Below the pieces are notes generated by a model that was not told the DNA's origin, did no database searches, and was given only the letters and a program-made list of their open reading frames with translations. From Castanea sativa (lineage: Eukaryota > Streptophyta > Magnoliopsida > Fagales > Fagaceae): a DNA stretch of 64,000 nucleotides. The position numbers and the translations under genes were made by a program. Shown here piece by piece: positions 10,526 to 21,721 of the stretch (its first letter is position 1; the number at the start of each line of letters is the position of its first letter). Where the stretch lies: the NCBI RefSeq assembly GCF_040712315.1, contig NC_134015.1:44909464-44973463 (forward strand), given 5' to 3'.

Positions 10526-11437
10526 ATTGATTGAATGGTTAATAATATCCGATTGGCACAAATTTGACATATACTAAAAACATTAAAAAAAAATGCAATG
10601 CAATGGTTAGATTTTCAAAATACAGAGTCATGTCAATTTTTTTTAGGTGAGAGTTATAAAATTAAGCTACAACCAAGTTTTGGTCAAATTTTGCCCTTTA
10701 AAATAATATCAAATGTTGGATTTGTGATACTTAATGGCATGTTTGGGAGTTTAGAGAGGGAGGAGAGTAGAGGGGAGTAGAGAGGAGGGAAGTAGTGGGG
10801 AGGAGAGTAGAGGAGAATGATTACCCTCCACCTTATGTGGATGTTTTTATAATTAGTAAGGGGGAAGGGAGTAATTAGCCATTCCCCTTGTTTTTAACAT
10901 TGTAATTTTATAAATATAATAAGGGTAAATTAGGTCATTTACTTTATCAATAATTTTATGTGCTCTACTCTCCCTCCAAATCTCTCCAATTTGGGGGAAT
11001 TAAAAATGAGAGGGTTGGAGGTAGTTGAAACCCCTTCAAACCCCTCCAAACCCCTCCCCCTCCTTCCTTAAAAAACTCACAAACAAGGTAATTGAATTAC
11101 TCCCCTTCCCTCTACTCTACTCCCCCTCCTTTTTTAAACATCCAAACAGGCCATAACAGTTGAACTATCTTCAAGATGGGCAAAAATTGATTGAATAGTT
11201 AATAAATCTGATTAGCACGAATTTGATATGTGTATTAAAACATTAAAAAAATATAATCCAATTATTAGATTTTCAAAATACATAATCATGTTAATATTTT
11301 TTTTAGGTGAGAGTTGTAAAATTAAGCTACAACCAAGTTTATGGTCAAATTTGGCCCTTTAAAATAATATCAAACGTTTGGATTTTGTGATACTTAACAA
11401 TTGAGCTTTCTTCAAGATGGGCAAAAATTGATGGAAT
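10526..11437. repeat. 238-bp tandem duplication split by a MITE
   Basis: Copy 1 is 10526-10734 plus 11157-11190; copy 2 is about 11186-11437. Shared phrases include 'TTAGGTGAGAGTT', 'AAATTAAGCTACAACCAAG', 'CCCTTTAAAATAATATCAAA' and 'CTTCAAGATGGGCAAAAATTG'. The MITE at 10735-11153 interrupts copy 1 only. Copy 2 keeps the uninterrupted sequence 'GATACTTAACAATTGAGC'. Confidence 0.9.
10735..11153. mobile_element. Tourist-like (PIF/Harbinger) MITE, TSD TAA
   Basis: A 419-bp element with ends TGGCATGTTTGG and CCAAACAGGCCA, flanked by TAA at 10732-10734 and 11154-11156. The subterminal arms are purine-rich on the left (GGGAGGAGAGTAGAGG type) and pyrimidine-rich on the right, giving a long imperfect hairpin. 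The same family recurs at 63639-63762. The empty site is preserved in the neighbouring duplicate. Confidence 0.92.
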
Positions 11438-13265
11438 GAGTCCGGCTTACTTGTGTGCAACGAATTTGCCTAATGCACGCAAGCTTGATGCATGATTCAT
11501 CACGTGTAACGTGTGTAAAGATTGATTGTGGGTGTGTTGATCTCACATTCAAGGCATAAAACTATCAAATATATGGCAATGTTTGATATAAAATTTGGAA
11601 ATTGCTAGTACCAAAAATATGGGGAATGGAATTTTTCAAACCCCTATTGCTTTTGTATTGCAATGGGATCTAAGTGAGTTTTTTTTTTTTTTTTTTTTAT
11701 GCAATAGAAATAGGTAGAGGGGGCGACCTGAGTTGGTATCTTTCATCTGAATATGAATACTTATAAGAAAAGAGTGAAAATTTTAGTATAGAATACTGGC
11801 ACGGGTATACTACTCATAAATATTTCTACAATCTTATTAAAATGATAAATTGTGATTAAAGTCATTTTATATAATTTCACGTCATTCACGTCAGTTTTAT
11901 TACGTGCAAATCACCATCAATCTTGAAAATTTTGTGTAACTAGGTTTTGGGTTATTGTTAAATGTAAAGCTAAATCCAATGGACAAAAAAAAAATCTACA
12001 CACAAATCTCTCTTTAGTCTTGATCAATTTATGAAATATGAAAGACACTAGCCAACTTATCTAAAAAGAGACATTGACACGTCATTGATACTAATTAAAC
12101 ATCAGATTGTTCGCTGAGATGATGAGGCAACAAAGGGCAAATCCATGTGTTCTGCTAGGAATTAATTGATTGCAGGCATGAATTTAGGTGCAGCTATATA
12201 TCCTTAATCAGTACTCGTTTTCATCTCCTAATTGGCCCATGTAGCTTTCCTTGCATCACGACATCACAAAGAAGGCATATATAATTGTGATGAATGCGAA
12301 CCAAAATATATGAATTTGAAACAGACAAGTTGTTTGTATATAGACAAAATTATTTGTCGTCCTCCTCCCTTATCGACAGGTCTAGTCATTTACCAAAAAT
12401 AATTTCTAACCCAAAAAAAAAAAAAAAAAATGAGTCTTACGGATGAGAAACTTGTTCATGTTATGTTATTGTGAATCATGATATTGTTGCCTTAAATTGT
12501 TCTTCATCACAACATCTTACAAAATTTAAGTAACAATTACTCAGCTTCCATCATAAATTACCAAAAATTCATCTTCAACCAAGGAACTCAGGGCATCATT
12601 AAGTACGATGAGATGGGGGCTTTTAATCCATGGAATCCATAAACAAAATTGTAAGGGGTATGTATCTCAAAGCGGATAATATTGTTGACATAAAGATTGA
12701 AGCGTAGATATTGTTAACATTTAGATATTCAACCCACATATAAGGGCTTCCCCTTTACCACATCTAAGCAATGTGAGATTCTGTGGATTGCAAGCCTCTC
12801 ATCTTATTGTGCTCACACCCATTCACGCGACTTGTGCCTCTTGGCCTTTTGGGTCACTACAATACACCCTCTTATAGGCACACACATCCTCGTGTAGGAG
12901 AAAATGCATTGTAACCCACCTCTCACCCCCTCAATGGACACAACGTTCTCATCGTGGATCTCAAACAAAAAAAGGAAAAACACACACTAAAAGAAAACAA
13001 AAAGAAACCAACAAGTAACACCCACGATACAACTAATGCAAGCCTACATCTCCTTCGCGAACTTTTCCCTCAATTTCACAAGCTACCTTTTCACTTCGTA
13101 GCAAGTACTACCTTACTTTTCCCTCAATTTCACAAGCTACTTTTTCACTCTCATAGCAAGTACTAGCTTATTTTCAAGCTTGTTGACTATTGCATGAGCT
13201 TCGCAGTAATTCACTCCCAAGCCCACAAGCAAGTGGATCAATCCACTCAAAATACCCACAATCAT
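11438..13265. other. Intergenic region, no gene recognised
   Basis: AT-rich, with long T-runs (about 11680-11698) and A-runs (12412-12430). The segment 12720-12960 has higher GC and reads like the edge of a retroelement ('TATAAGGGCTTCCCCTTTACC', 'AAGCAATGTGAGATTCTGTG'), but I could not find a second copy or termini. A short degenerate duplication of 'TTTTCCCTCAATTTCACAAG' lies at 13060-13145. Confidence 0.4.
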
Positions 13266-13781
13266 GGTTGTCAAAATTCCGATCTGGATCCTACGATCCT
13301 ACGATTTTACGATCTCACCTGCTTAAAACGATTCGGATCTTTCAAGGATCTTTGCGATCGTTCAGGATCGATAGGATCACACGATTCTGACGATCCCAAA
13401 CGACCTTTATTTCTTGTAATGTTTTTAAACTTAATAGATTGCTCAGTTGGACTTAAATGAAAAATAAAATCTCAATAGACCAAATTTTTCAACTCTAATG
13501 TAGAGAGTGTGCCAGTTGGATCCGAATAAAAAATATTCCAATAGAATGTCATGTTTTGAGATTTTTGACCTCTTTAAATGATGCTTATAAATGAATATAG
13601 TGATGTATGGTAATTATGTTAATGAATGTATAATTTATGTGATTATTTAACATACAAATGTTTATTTTTTTTTTGTTTTTTTCTCAAATAATATAGGATC
13701 TTACGATTTACGATCCGATCCTACGATCCACGATCTCACCTACCTCCTACGATCCTACGTAGGATCCCGATTTTGACAACC
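13266..13781. mobile_element. 516-bp TIR element rich in GATCCTACGAT motifs
   Basis: Ends GGTTGTCAAAATTCCGATC and GGATCCCGATTTTGACAACC are inverted copies. Beside both ends the subterminal DNA is packed with variants of GATCCTACGAT, GATCCGATCC and ACGATCTCACC, while the middle (about 13410-13690) is AT-rich. No coding frame. A target duplication is not obvious. It looks like a non-autonomous DNA transposon with many short internal sites. Confidence 0.8.
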
Positions 13782-13826
13782 TTGCCCACAATGGTCATCA
13801 ACCTGAGCATATAATCTTCATCTTAG

Positions 13827-14035
13827 CATCCGTTTGGATTGGGCGTTTGTAGAATAAATGCTACGTTTGGCGTTTTGAACTAGCATGCCACACACTGTTC
13901 ATGAACCAGCCGGACAATGAAAAATGCAACAAGTGTTCATGTACAGTGTTTTCAGCTTTAAAAATTATTTTGTTACAGTGTTTTCAGCAATAAGTTTTTA
14001 ATTTTTAACAAAATAAGCGGTATTTAAACAAACCC
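13827..14035. mobile_element. MITE, same family as 3616-3841
   Basis: About 209 bp, flanked by TTAG on both sides (13823-13826 and 14036-14039). It starts CATCCGTTTGGATTGGGCG and shares 'ACAGTGTTTTCAGC', 'AAAAATTATTTTG' and 'CAGCAATAAGTTTT' with the 3616-3841 element. The right terminus is decayed (TTTAAACAAACCC). Confidence 0.7.
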
Positions 14036-15400
14036 TTAGTTTCAATTCTCTATAATAAAATCATGGATTTTATATTTCCAAACTTACCTTACATGAAACC
14101 TCCTCCTAAAACTACCCCCCTCATCCAATATTAAACTTTAAAATTCTAATTTTCTAGGCAAAATTTTCAAGTAGATGACCAAAAGGTTTGGATTGAATGA
14201 CAAAATTAACCTAAATAAAACTAAGAAATGAATTAACTAGGTACTCAAGATTTCTTTCCCCTTCGCCAAGCCTCTTTTATGTTTTTTATTTAAGAAGCAT
14301 GGATACGAACACGAATATGGCACGACGATATGAGCAATTTTTGAAAAATTATAACATAAAATTATTGATACGACATGAATACATTACGAGTACGACAAAT
14401 ATACAATACGAACACAGCACTCTAAATGAAATTTTCGTGATTCCTATCTATTTATTTTAGTTTTATGTGTTTTAATAGTTACTCTCTTCTATGCTTTTTA
14501 TTTTAGTTTTATGTGTTTTAATTGCTTCTTTAATGGTGAACAGTAAAGTGGGTTACAGCTACCAATGAAGTTAAAGCTGGCAAAGTGTAATGGTGTCAAA
14601 CCACACGTGGATAAATTAATGCGTTGTTTTCTTCCTTTTACCTTTAATCAAAGCGAAAATTTCTTTTTTTTTCTTTTTGGTAGATCCATATGAAGTTTTG
14701 ATATCAATTTTTGGGGGGCATAAAGTGCCTTTTACTCTTTTAGGCCCCTACAGTGTGATGCACGCCATGGTTGTTGTTGATGTGTTTTTTTTTTTTGTCT
14801 TTAATTTTTTTTTTTTTCTTCTTCTTGGGAGATAGTCCACCACGTTCGTCTGTTGAATACAAACCCAATTTGTCTGTTATAGTGACGCTTTTAATAGTTC
14901 ATATAGAGACTATTCTTAAAGACTTGGACAAGTGGGGGCCATCAACTAGAGAAGAATGCCATTTCTTTTCTATTTATCCTCGCCCACCTTTCTTGACATT
15001 TATTTCTTTGAATTTTTTCCCCTCATTTTCGGATATAACCTTCCCTGACTATAACAGAAATGGATCTTCTAAATATAATTAATAATTATGTTCCACATGC
15101 TTGTATGATAAAAGATTAAAAATAAACTTAGATTAGAAGATTTTTGCCCCTTAAGCCATTTCTTTCATATTTTAATTGTTTTGAGTTCTTCTTTTTTTTA
15201 TAATAAGTTGAGTTATTAGTCCACCATAAATCAAAATAAATTGAAATAAAAAACATATATTAAATTGAAAATCACCATAATTCAAAATAAAAGTATTATG
15301 AAATGTTGTCAGATTTTCTTGTTTTCCTAAACTTTTTAGTTTGTTTCTGTCTTGACTTTTAAGAAAGTTTGTAAAAGCACAGCAAAAAAAAAAAAAAAAA
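14036..15400. other. Intergenic region, no gene recognised
   Basis: AT-rich with several T-runs. The 103-codon frame at 14771-15082 begins in a T-run (Phe-rich) and shows no family; it is not called. Confidence 0.4.
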
Positions 15401-15713
15401 GGCTAAAATACAAATTGCACGTTTTAAATTTGACTAAAATTTATTTCAGTCCTCTAATTTTACTTTTCGTTCAATTGAATTCTCTAAGTTTTAAATTTAT
15501 TCAATTCAAGTTTTTTGTCCAATTTTGTTAAAAAATTGCCGTAAAATATGCAATTAACAAATTAAAAAATATTTTTTAATAGCAATTTTTAGCAAAATTA
15601 TATTAAACAAAAGATTTAAATTGAATAAATCTGAAACTTAGATAAACTTAATTCAATAAAAATAAAGTTAGAGGACTTACATAAATTTCAATCAAAATAA
15701 TTTGTATTTTAGC
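15401..15713. mobile_element. MITE with GGCTAAAATACAAATT termini
   Basis: About 313 bp. The left end GGCTAAAATACAAATTGCAC and right end AATTTGTATTTTAGC form inverted repeats, and inner arms pair through 'TAAATTTGA' and 'TCAATTGAA' type segments. No coding content. Confidence 0.7.
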
Positions 15714-16608
15714 GACAACAATAAAAAATTATAAAAATTTCTTATTTGTTGATCCGGCAAATCGTTAATAGTAAGTAAAAAATTGACATCCACAATGAGG
15801 CCAAATAAAAACCAATAAAAACTCTTCAATTCAACTGTTGTAAAAAATATTATAAAATTTTGTGCATACGTTACATTTACCCCTTTTTTTTTTCTTTTTT
15901 TTTTTGGGTGAGGACAACAGGGCCAAGCTGACAGTGGTCTCATGTGTAAAGCTGAACAGTTCAAACAAATTGCAAACTTAATGACAGAGTAATCACTGTC
16001 ACAAAGCAAATTAACCCTTTGACACTTTTCTTCCACTAGGCTGTCACCATTTGAGTGTAAATTCTTTCTTTCCCAATTGCGAGAGCTAGTGGAAAACTCA
16101 AAGCGGCAGACAAGAGAAGAGACCAAGTCAAAAATTCAGACACTTGCACAGTAGTGATGACTGAACACTAAACCCTATTGGGTTAAAAGTTTGAACATGA
16201 AGCAACTTTATTGACCAATCATCATCATATATGAGGCCCTTGTTTGTTTGTTTGTTTGTTTCGTTTGCTTCGTAGTTAAGTTTGTTCGGCTGTTATTACT
16301 AGTTCCTAGCTAACAACAACAACAACGTGCCATTGACAGCTGCTTCAAGTGGCAGATCAAACTCCACTAAGATCACAGTGTTTTTTTGGGGATGTTTTTG
16401 GTGTTTCTTTCTGCTACTGCTCCAATGGCGGCTCAGTTTTGACCACAATGCACGGATACTGTACGCCTTCCATAAAAGGAAGGAGCCATATCGCACAGGA
16501 CAACAGTATATGCTTGTAATTCAGGACAAAGTTTGGTTACCGGATATAGTTACAAGTTACAACTCTTAGGAAAAAATTAACAAGATTTTGTATTTTGGAA
16601 ATTTAATC

Positions 16609-16642
<34 letters not shown>

Positions 16643-16767
16643 TATTTATGTTTAATTGATGACATAATCATTAATCTTAATTTAATCTTTTGAAATGTGA
16701 GGTAAATTTGGAGATTTTAGATTTAATCCACCTCATTGTCGGTTCATTGGTTAGGATGTCACTTCCT

Positions 16768-16823
<56 letters not shown>

Positions 16824-17351
16824 TCGTGCATTGTACATGCAACCTCAAGTTTAAGAAAAATAGAGATATGAATGAGGGTAATCAATAAAGGAGGTATTAT
16901 TTCAACAAAAAATATAGTGAATAAAACAATAATTTAGTTTTTTTTTTTAGAAAATAAACTACACATTCAAGACCTTACAAACTCAAACTCTTACCTTTAG
17001 TTTGAAAGGGGGGTGTTATGGCCTAAGTGACCAAAACCAACTGTAGATCCATGCACTTGTAGAACAAGCAACTTTACATTGGGTTAGTTTAGGGCTAGTA
17101 AAATATTCTCTAGTATATAAATTTTATATTGAGTTCATTGTAATACAAGTGCTTAATAAAAAAGAGTCAGTTAATGAGTATCTTTAAGGCAATTGTTAAT
17201 AAACTATTTTACGAACATTTTGACACAACTTTTATGGGAAATATAAAAAGTTATCATAAAAATTAATTATTTTTTTATTTTCCCATAAAAAATTTCTAAA
17301 AATATATCCAAAACAAATATCCTTAGTGTATCTATTAACTTTTCCTTAATG
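15714..17351. other. Intergenic region with two microsatellites
   Basis: Contains an (AT)n(GT)n run at 16609-16642 and a (TA)n run at 16774-16819. Short frames at 15692-16126 and 16299-16569 on both strands overlap each other and have no recognisable family. Confidence 0.45.
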
Positions 17352-17520
17352 TGGATTTCGGTTAACTGAACTAGTAAAGTCTATGATAATTGTATAAGAG
17401 ATCTGGGGTTCAATTCACACTTACACCAAAAACTGATTTGTGTTTTGGTCTAATAATAGATGATAAAAAGCTATCATCAAAAACGGATGTCATAGGATGA
17501 AACTCTCTCCAAAAAAAATC
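17352..17520 (+). mobile_element. tRNA-derived SINE
   Basis: RNA polymerase III box A-like 'GGTTAACTGAACTAGTAAAG' precedes a box B 'GGGGTTCAATTC' (17404-17415) at SINE-like spacing. A unique tail follows ('CACTTACACCAAAAACTGAT', 'GCTATCATCAAAAACGGAT') and ends in an A-run. A second, more decayed copy of the same family lies at about 50955-51095. Confidence 0.75.
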
Positions 17521-18046
17521 CCTAATAAAAAACATATAGTCGTTAAGAGCTTTCACACATTAGATGTAGGTCATCAAGCTAAACCACGTAAACTTTCATT
17601 TGTACTCTCTCTTTCATGTTTATGCTCATCATTCAATCATTACATACAATCACACCCAACAACTTTGACATGACTCACCAACAAATTCATTGGAGGTAAC
17701 ATCCTTATTGGTGATAGAATGTCGTTCAGTGGCCTCTTTGAAGAATACCTAAAGGTTGCCTTCCATCTTCATAGTTAACCATAAGTCAATGATATAAAAT
17801 TTTAAAATTTTGTTAATTGATGCTTAAGGGTATTTGTTTAGGAAATACTTTTAGAAACTTTTTATGGGAAAGAAAAAAAACAACTTTTAAAATTTTTTAC
17901 AATTTTTTGTATTTTCTATAAAGCAATATCAAAATTTTCCCAAAATAGTTCATTAACTAATACCCTAAGGGCTTCTATTAACAGACCCAACAAATTTCAT
18001 TGTTTACTAAATGATATACTGTGACTAGTATATAATAAAAATAAAA

Positions 18047-18395
18047 GGCTAAAGTGAAAAACACACCTTTGAAGTTTTGGGCTATTTAGATTTTACACCA
18101 TAAAGTTTTTATTTGCATCAGTATTCCCACAATCCATATTTTCTGTTAAGTGTCACACAAGCTTGTCTATATGTCTAGCTAGTTTGTCTAATAAAATAAG
18201 ACCACATCATTTTCATTATGTCAAGTGATATCATTTTTATTGGATGAACTAAACACACGCGACAAGTTTATGTAACATTTAAATATAGACGAATGGACTA
18301 CTAAATTTTTAAGAAGTAAAATCCAAATTCTAAATTTTTAAAAATGTAAAATTCAAAGACTCCTGAATTTTAGGAGTTTAGTTTACACTTTAGCC
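18047..18395. mobile_element. MITE with GGCTAAAGTG termini
   Basis: About 349 bp. Left end GGCTAAAGTGAAAAACACAC; right end TTTACACTTTAGCC. The interior is AT-rich, with inverted segments around 'AATTTTTAAGAAG' and 'AATTTTTAAAAATG'. Non-coding. Confidence 0.65.
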
Positions 18396-18650
18396 AAAAA
18401 AAAAGTGAGACATATTAAAATAGCAGTACTCAATCACAATTTATCATCATAATATTAAAATTTTCTAGGAAAAAATTCTTTCGCTGCCATAACTAAAAGC
18501 GTCACGGACACGTGACAAACATTTAAAAAAATGTATATATCATTTTTTTTTTTTTTTTGAGAATGTATATATGATTAATTGGTAGTGAACAGTAAGCGCC
18601 ATAATATATCCGTAACACTTTTTCTTATTATTATTTTTATTTATTATTTA

Positions 18651-18832
18651 GAGTAATGCTGTAATTACAAATTATTTTATAACATTTTTATAAACTGCTA
18701 ATGTGACTAACTTCTCATTGGTTTTTATTTAGTCCCACCATTAATATCACTTTTTTATTTGTCAATAACCACTCACCACATCAACAGTTTGTAAAAAAAA
18801 TTGTAAAAAAATTTGTACCTCTAACATTATTT
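18651..18832. mobile_element. Short MITE with ~50-bp terminal inverted repeats
   Basis: Left arm 'GAGTAATGCTGTAATTACAA' through 'TAAACTGCTAATGTG' pairs with right arm 'CACATCAACAGTTTGT' through 'TTTGTACCTCTAACATTA'. The same opening phrase occurs at 27590 ('GGAGTAATGCTACACTTGTT') and a related one near 19760, so the family is probably present several times. Confidence 0.6.
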
Positions 18833-21000
18833 TATTTTTTAATTAGTAGTATTATCTATTGCTATGACTGAAGAATATGAGAAAAGCATATCCTCGTTTT
18901 TCATCAAAATTTGCAAAGTTTGATACGATGGTGGATGTTAATGCACTCAGTGACTGTGTAGACCTGAGTGCAGTACCACACCACATACAAGTTCCAAAGT
19001 TCTTATAAATATAGTAGTATAAATTCAACATGTAAACATCAAATGCTGCATCCAATCACAGGAGAAGATTTAGAAACCATCGATTATCAAAAAAAAGATT
19101 TAGAAACCATCAACATGTAAACATCAAATGCTGCATCCAATCACAGGAGAAGATTTAGAAACCAGGTGGCATAACTAAGTGAATAAATATCCTTAGGTAA
19201 CTTTGAGGGACTTTTTTTAATGGATGCCTTGTTGGGATTTAGTTCATTAACAAATGGCCTAAAAGCGCTCATTAATCATTAATCATACTTAATTTTTTTT
19301 TAACAAACGAGAGTGTCCAGATCTCTTGAGTATTTGATTATTTTCTCAAGTATATGCAATTTTTCCGTCCCACACGCACCAAGTTATTACAAGTTAGAAT
19401 CTCATAGAGGTGATTCGAAAATGTTAGCAAGAGATTTCAAATTCAGGATTTCATGAATATCATAAAACCTTAAAAACCACTAAGCTAACCCATTGGGGTT
19501 AACCATACCCAATTTTGAGTGTTTCATTTTATTTTCTCTCTATTACAACATACCTCATATTATTTTTCCTTGTATCATAAAATAATCAAGTTTAAAATTA
19601 GATAAAATATTTTAACATGGCATACTGCAACTAATGGATCATGAAATTTGAACACTAATTGTAAGAGTAAGACAAAATATTCTTATTCAAATACATCGTA
19701 GGCAAGATCCACACCTCATGGTGATCATAACATTCACCACTAAAGTTATATCTTATTGGGAGTGATTATGGGGACACATTATTTTTTACAACCTTTTTCC
19801 AATTACAATAGTTTGTTATGATTAAAATAACATCATTTTCATCTAAGTCCATCATTAACATCATTTTTATTATGCATCAATCACAATAGACTATATCATT
19901 ATTAGCAATTATACATTGTGTCCAAACTTTATGGGTGGGTAGCCAAATTTTATGTCAATATTGAAGGAATGTATTTCTTCTATTCATTCAATTTATTTGA
20001 TTTATGTATAATTTTTAAAAAACTTTGGTTAAAATTTAAGTATATTTCCTAATTAATCTCAAACAAAAAACTGTATAAACCAATACCACACAAGTAGTGT
20101 TATCTTTCCCAATAGCAATAAAATTCAATGTAGCTTTTATTCCAAGAACCCACAACATAAAATTAAAAAATAAATTTTTTTTTTAATAGAACTCTCCCAA
20201 ACCAAGTTTTATTATCAATAAGTTGAACTTTTTTTAGCTAAATTCTAGATTTTTAAAAATAATTAAATGTATGAATGTATGATTTTGAACGCATAAAGTC
20301 GATTTTCTGCTACTACCTCCATCCCCCCTTTTTTTTTTTTTTTTGAGAAAGACCTCCACCCCAAATTGATAATCTAGTTTAAAAAATTCAACGAATTAAG
20401 ATAATATCATTTATTGTGTAGTCTTTTAATAAAAAAAATGTACAAGTTTATGAATTTACCCTCATTAATTTAAACTAAAAAAATGATACTACCTCCATTT
20501 GTCCATTCTAAAATGTTGGTTATGTTTAAAAAAAATTCAATTTTTTAAGAGAACATCATTTAATATATAGTCATTTAAAAATGTACAAATTTTCAAAATT
20601 ATCTTCATTAATTTAAACTATAGGAAAGAATCACATTGACTTTTAAAATAATGTAAAATGTGAGATAAAAACTTTATTTATTAATTTTAAAAAGAGAATT
20701 TTATTTTGGATAATTCAAAATGAAATTGAATACCAATAATTTGGAACAAAGAAATATTAACTTTCTAAATAAAGCAAATTATAAGATAAGACAGTTAAAA
20801 AACAACTATATTTCAAAACATCCAAAAATAGGATATGGAATAATAATAATAATAATAAACACCAAAACTTTTTTAGTTGTAAAATTCAAGGTTCTTTGTT
20901 TGATAAATTCTAGGTTTGAAGTTAAAAACATTAAAACGTTTTAAATGACATCACAAGGTAGACATGCATGTCTTTGAAAACCCAAAAAAAAAAAAAAAAA
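18833..21000. other. Intergenic region upstream of MKP1
   Basis: AT-rich with many short A/T runs. It holds the direct repeat at 19026-19164. A weak minus-strand SINE-like tract lies at about 19430-19505 ('GGGTTAGCTTAGTGG' box A-like, no clear box B). No gene recognised. Confidence 0.4.
19026..19164. repeat. 54-bp direct repeat, period 85
   Basis: 'CAACATGTAAACATCAAATG' through 'GATTTAGAAACCA' occurs at 19026-19079 and again at 19111-19164, essentially identical, which indicates a recent local duplication. Confidence 0.92.
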
Positions 21001-21041
21001 AACTATTACTCATCCATCGATGACGTGGCAGTTTGACCCAG

Positions 21042-21167
21042 TCTCTCTCTCTCTCTCTCTCCTCTCCTCAGTCCAAAAGAGACAAATCTCTTTCCCAAAA
21101 AACCCAGCCGTGACATGAACCCAATCCACTTTGGTTACTCACTTCTTCAGCTCGTTCCCTTCAACTC

Positions 21168-21205
<38 letters not shown>

Positions 21206-21721
21206 GGGTTTCAAAAGTCTGCTGCCAGTACACACAAAACAAGCTTCCATTCAACTTGAAAGAGATAGATTCTTTCGAGTAAGTCTCTCTTCAACAATTT
21301 CGTCTGTATTTAATTCTCTCTCTACTATTACACTATTATATTTGTAATTTTTATTCTTCTCTATCTTGCACTTTTCCTCTTTTTCTTGTTGTTGAATCTG
21401 TAAGCCAAACTGAATACTTCAGCTATAGTTTTTTACTGGGTCATATCCGTATTTGAATTTTCTTCTTCTTTGTCCATCTAGATAGAAAGATTGTAGTTTT
21501 AGAGAGAGAGTTAGATAGTCATAGAGAGAGATAGAGGGTCAAGGGTTTTAGGTGAGAAAAAAAGCGAGAAGGGAGACTGAGAATTTTCAAATATCTGCTA
21601 TTTATTCCAAAGAAACTCATTTTGCTTCTTTCTATGACCCTTCCTGGAACAATCCTTTAATGGGTGTCAGTTAAATTTGTAGAATTTTGTTATATATTTT
21701 TTTTTTCCTTCCCTTTTTAGT
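21042..21721 (+). promoter_or_regulatory. MKP1 5' UTR with CT tracts and a probable leader intron
   Basis: Two (CT)n tracts (about 21042-21061 and 21172-21203) lie in the presumed core promoter or 5' UTR, a common plant arrangement. A donor TTTCGA|GTAAGT at 21279 and a T-rich acceptor CCCTTTTTAG at 21711-21720 bracket a likely 442-bp leader intron, ending one base before the ATG at 21722. Inferred from splice signals only. Confidence 0.6.

Noticed and set aside
12720..12960. Retroelement-like LTR edge
   Set aside because: Phrases look familiar, but there is no second copy, no TG..CA ends and no internal domains.
19430..19505. Possible minus-strand SINE
   Set aside because: Box A-like sequence present but box B is not convincing and no tail or second copy was seen.
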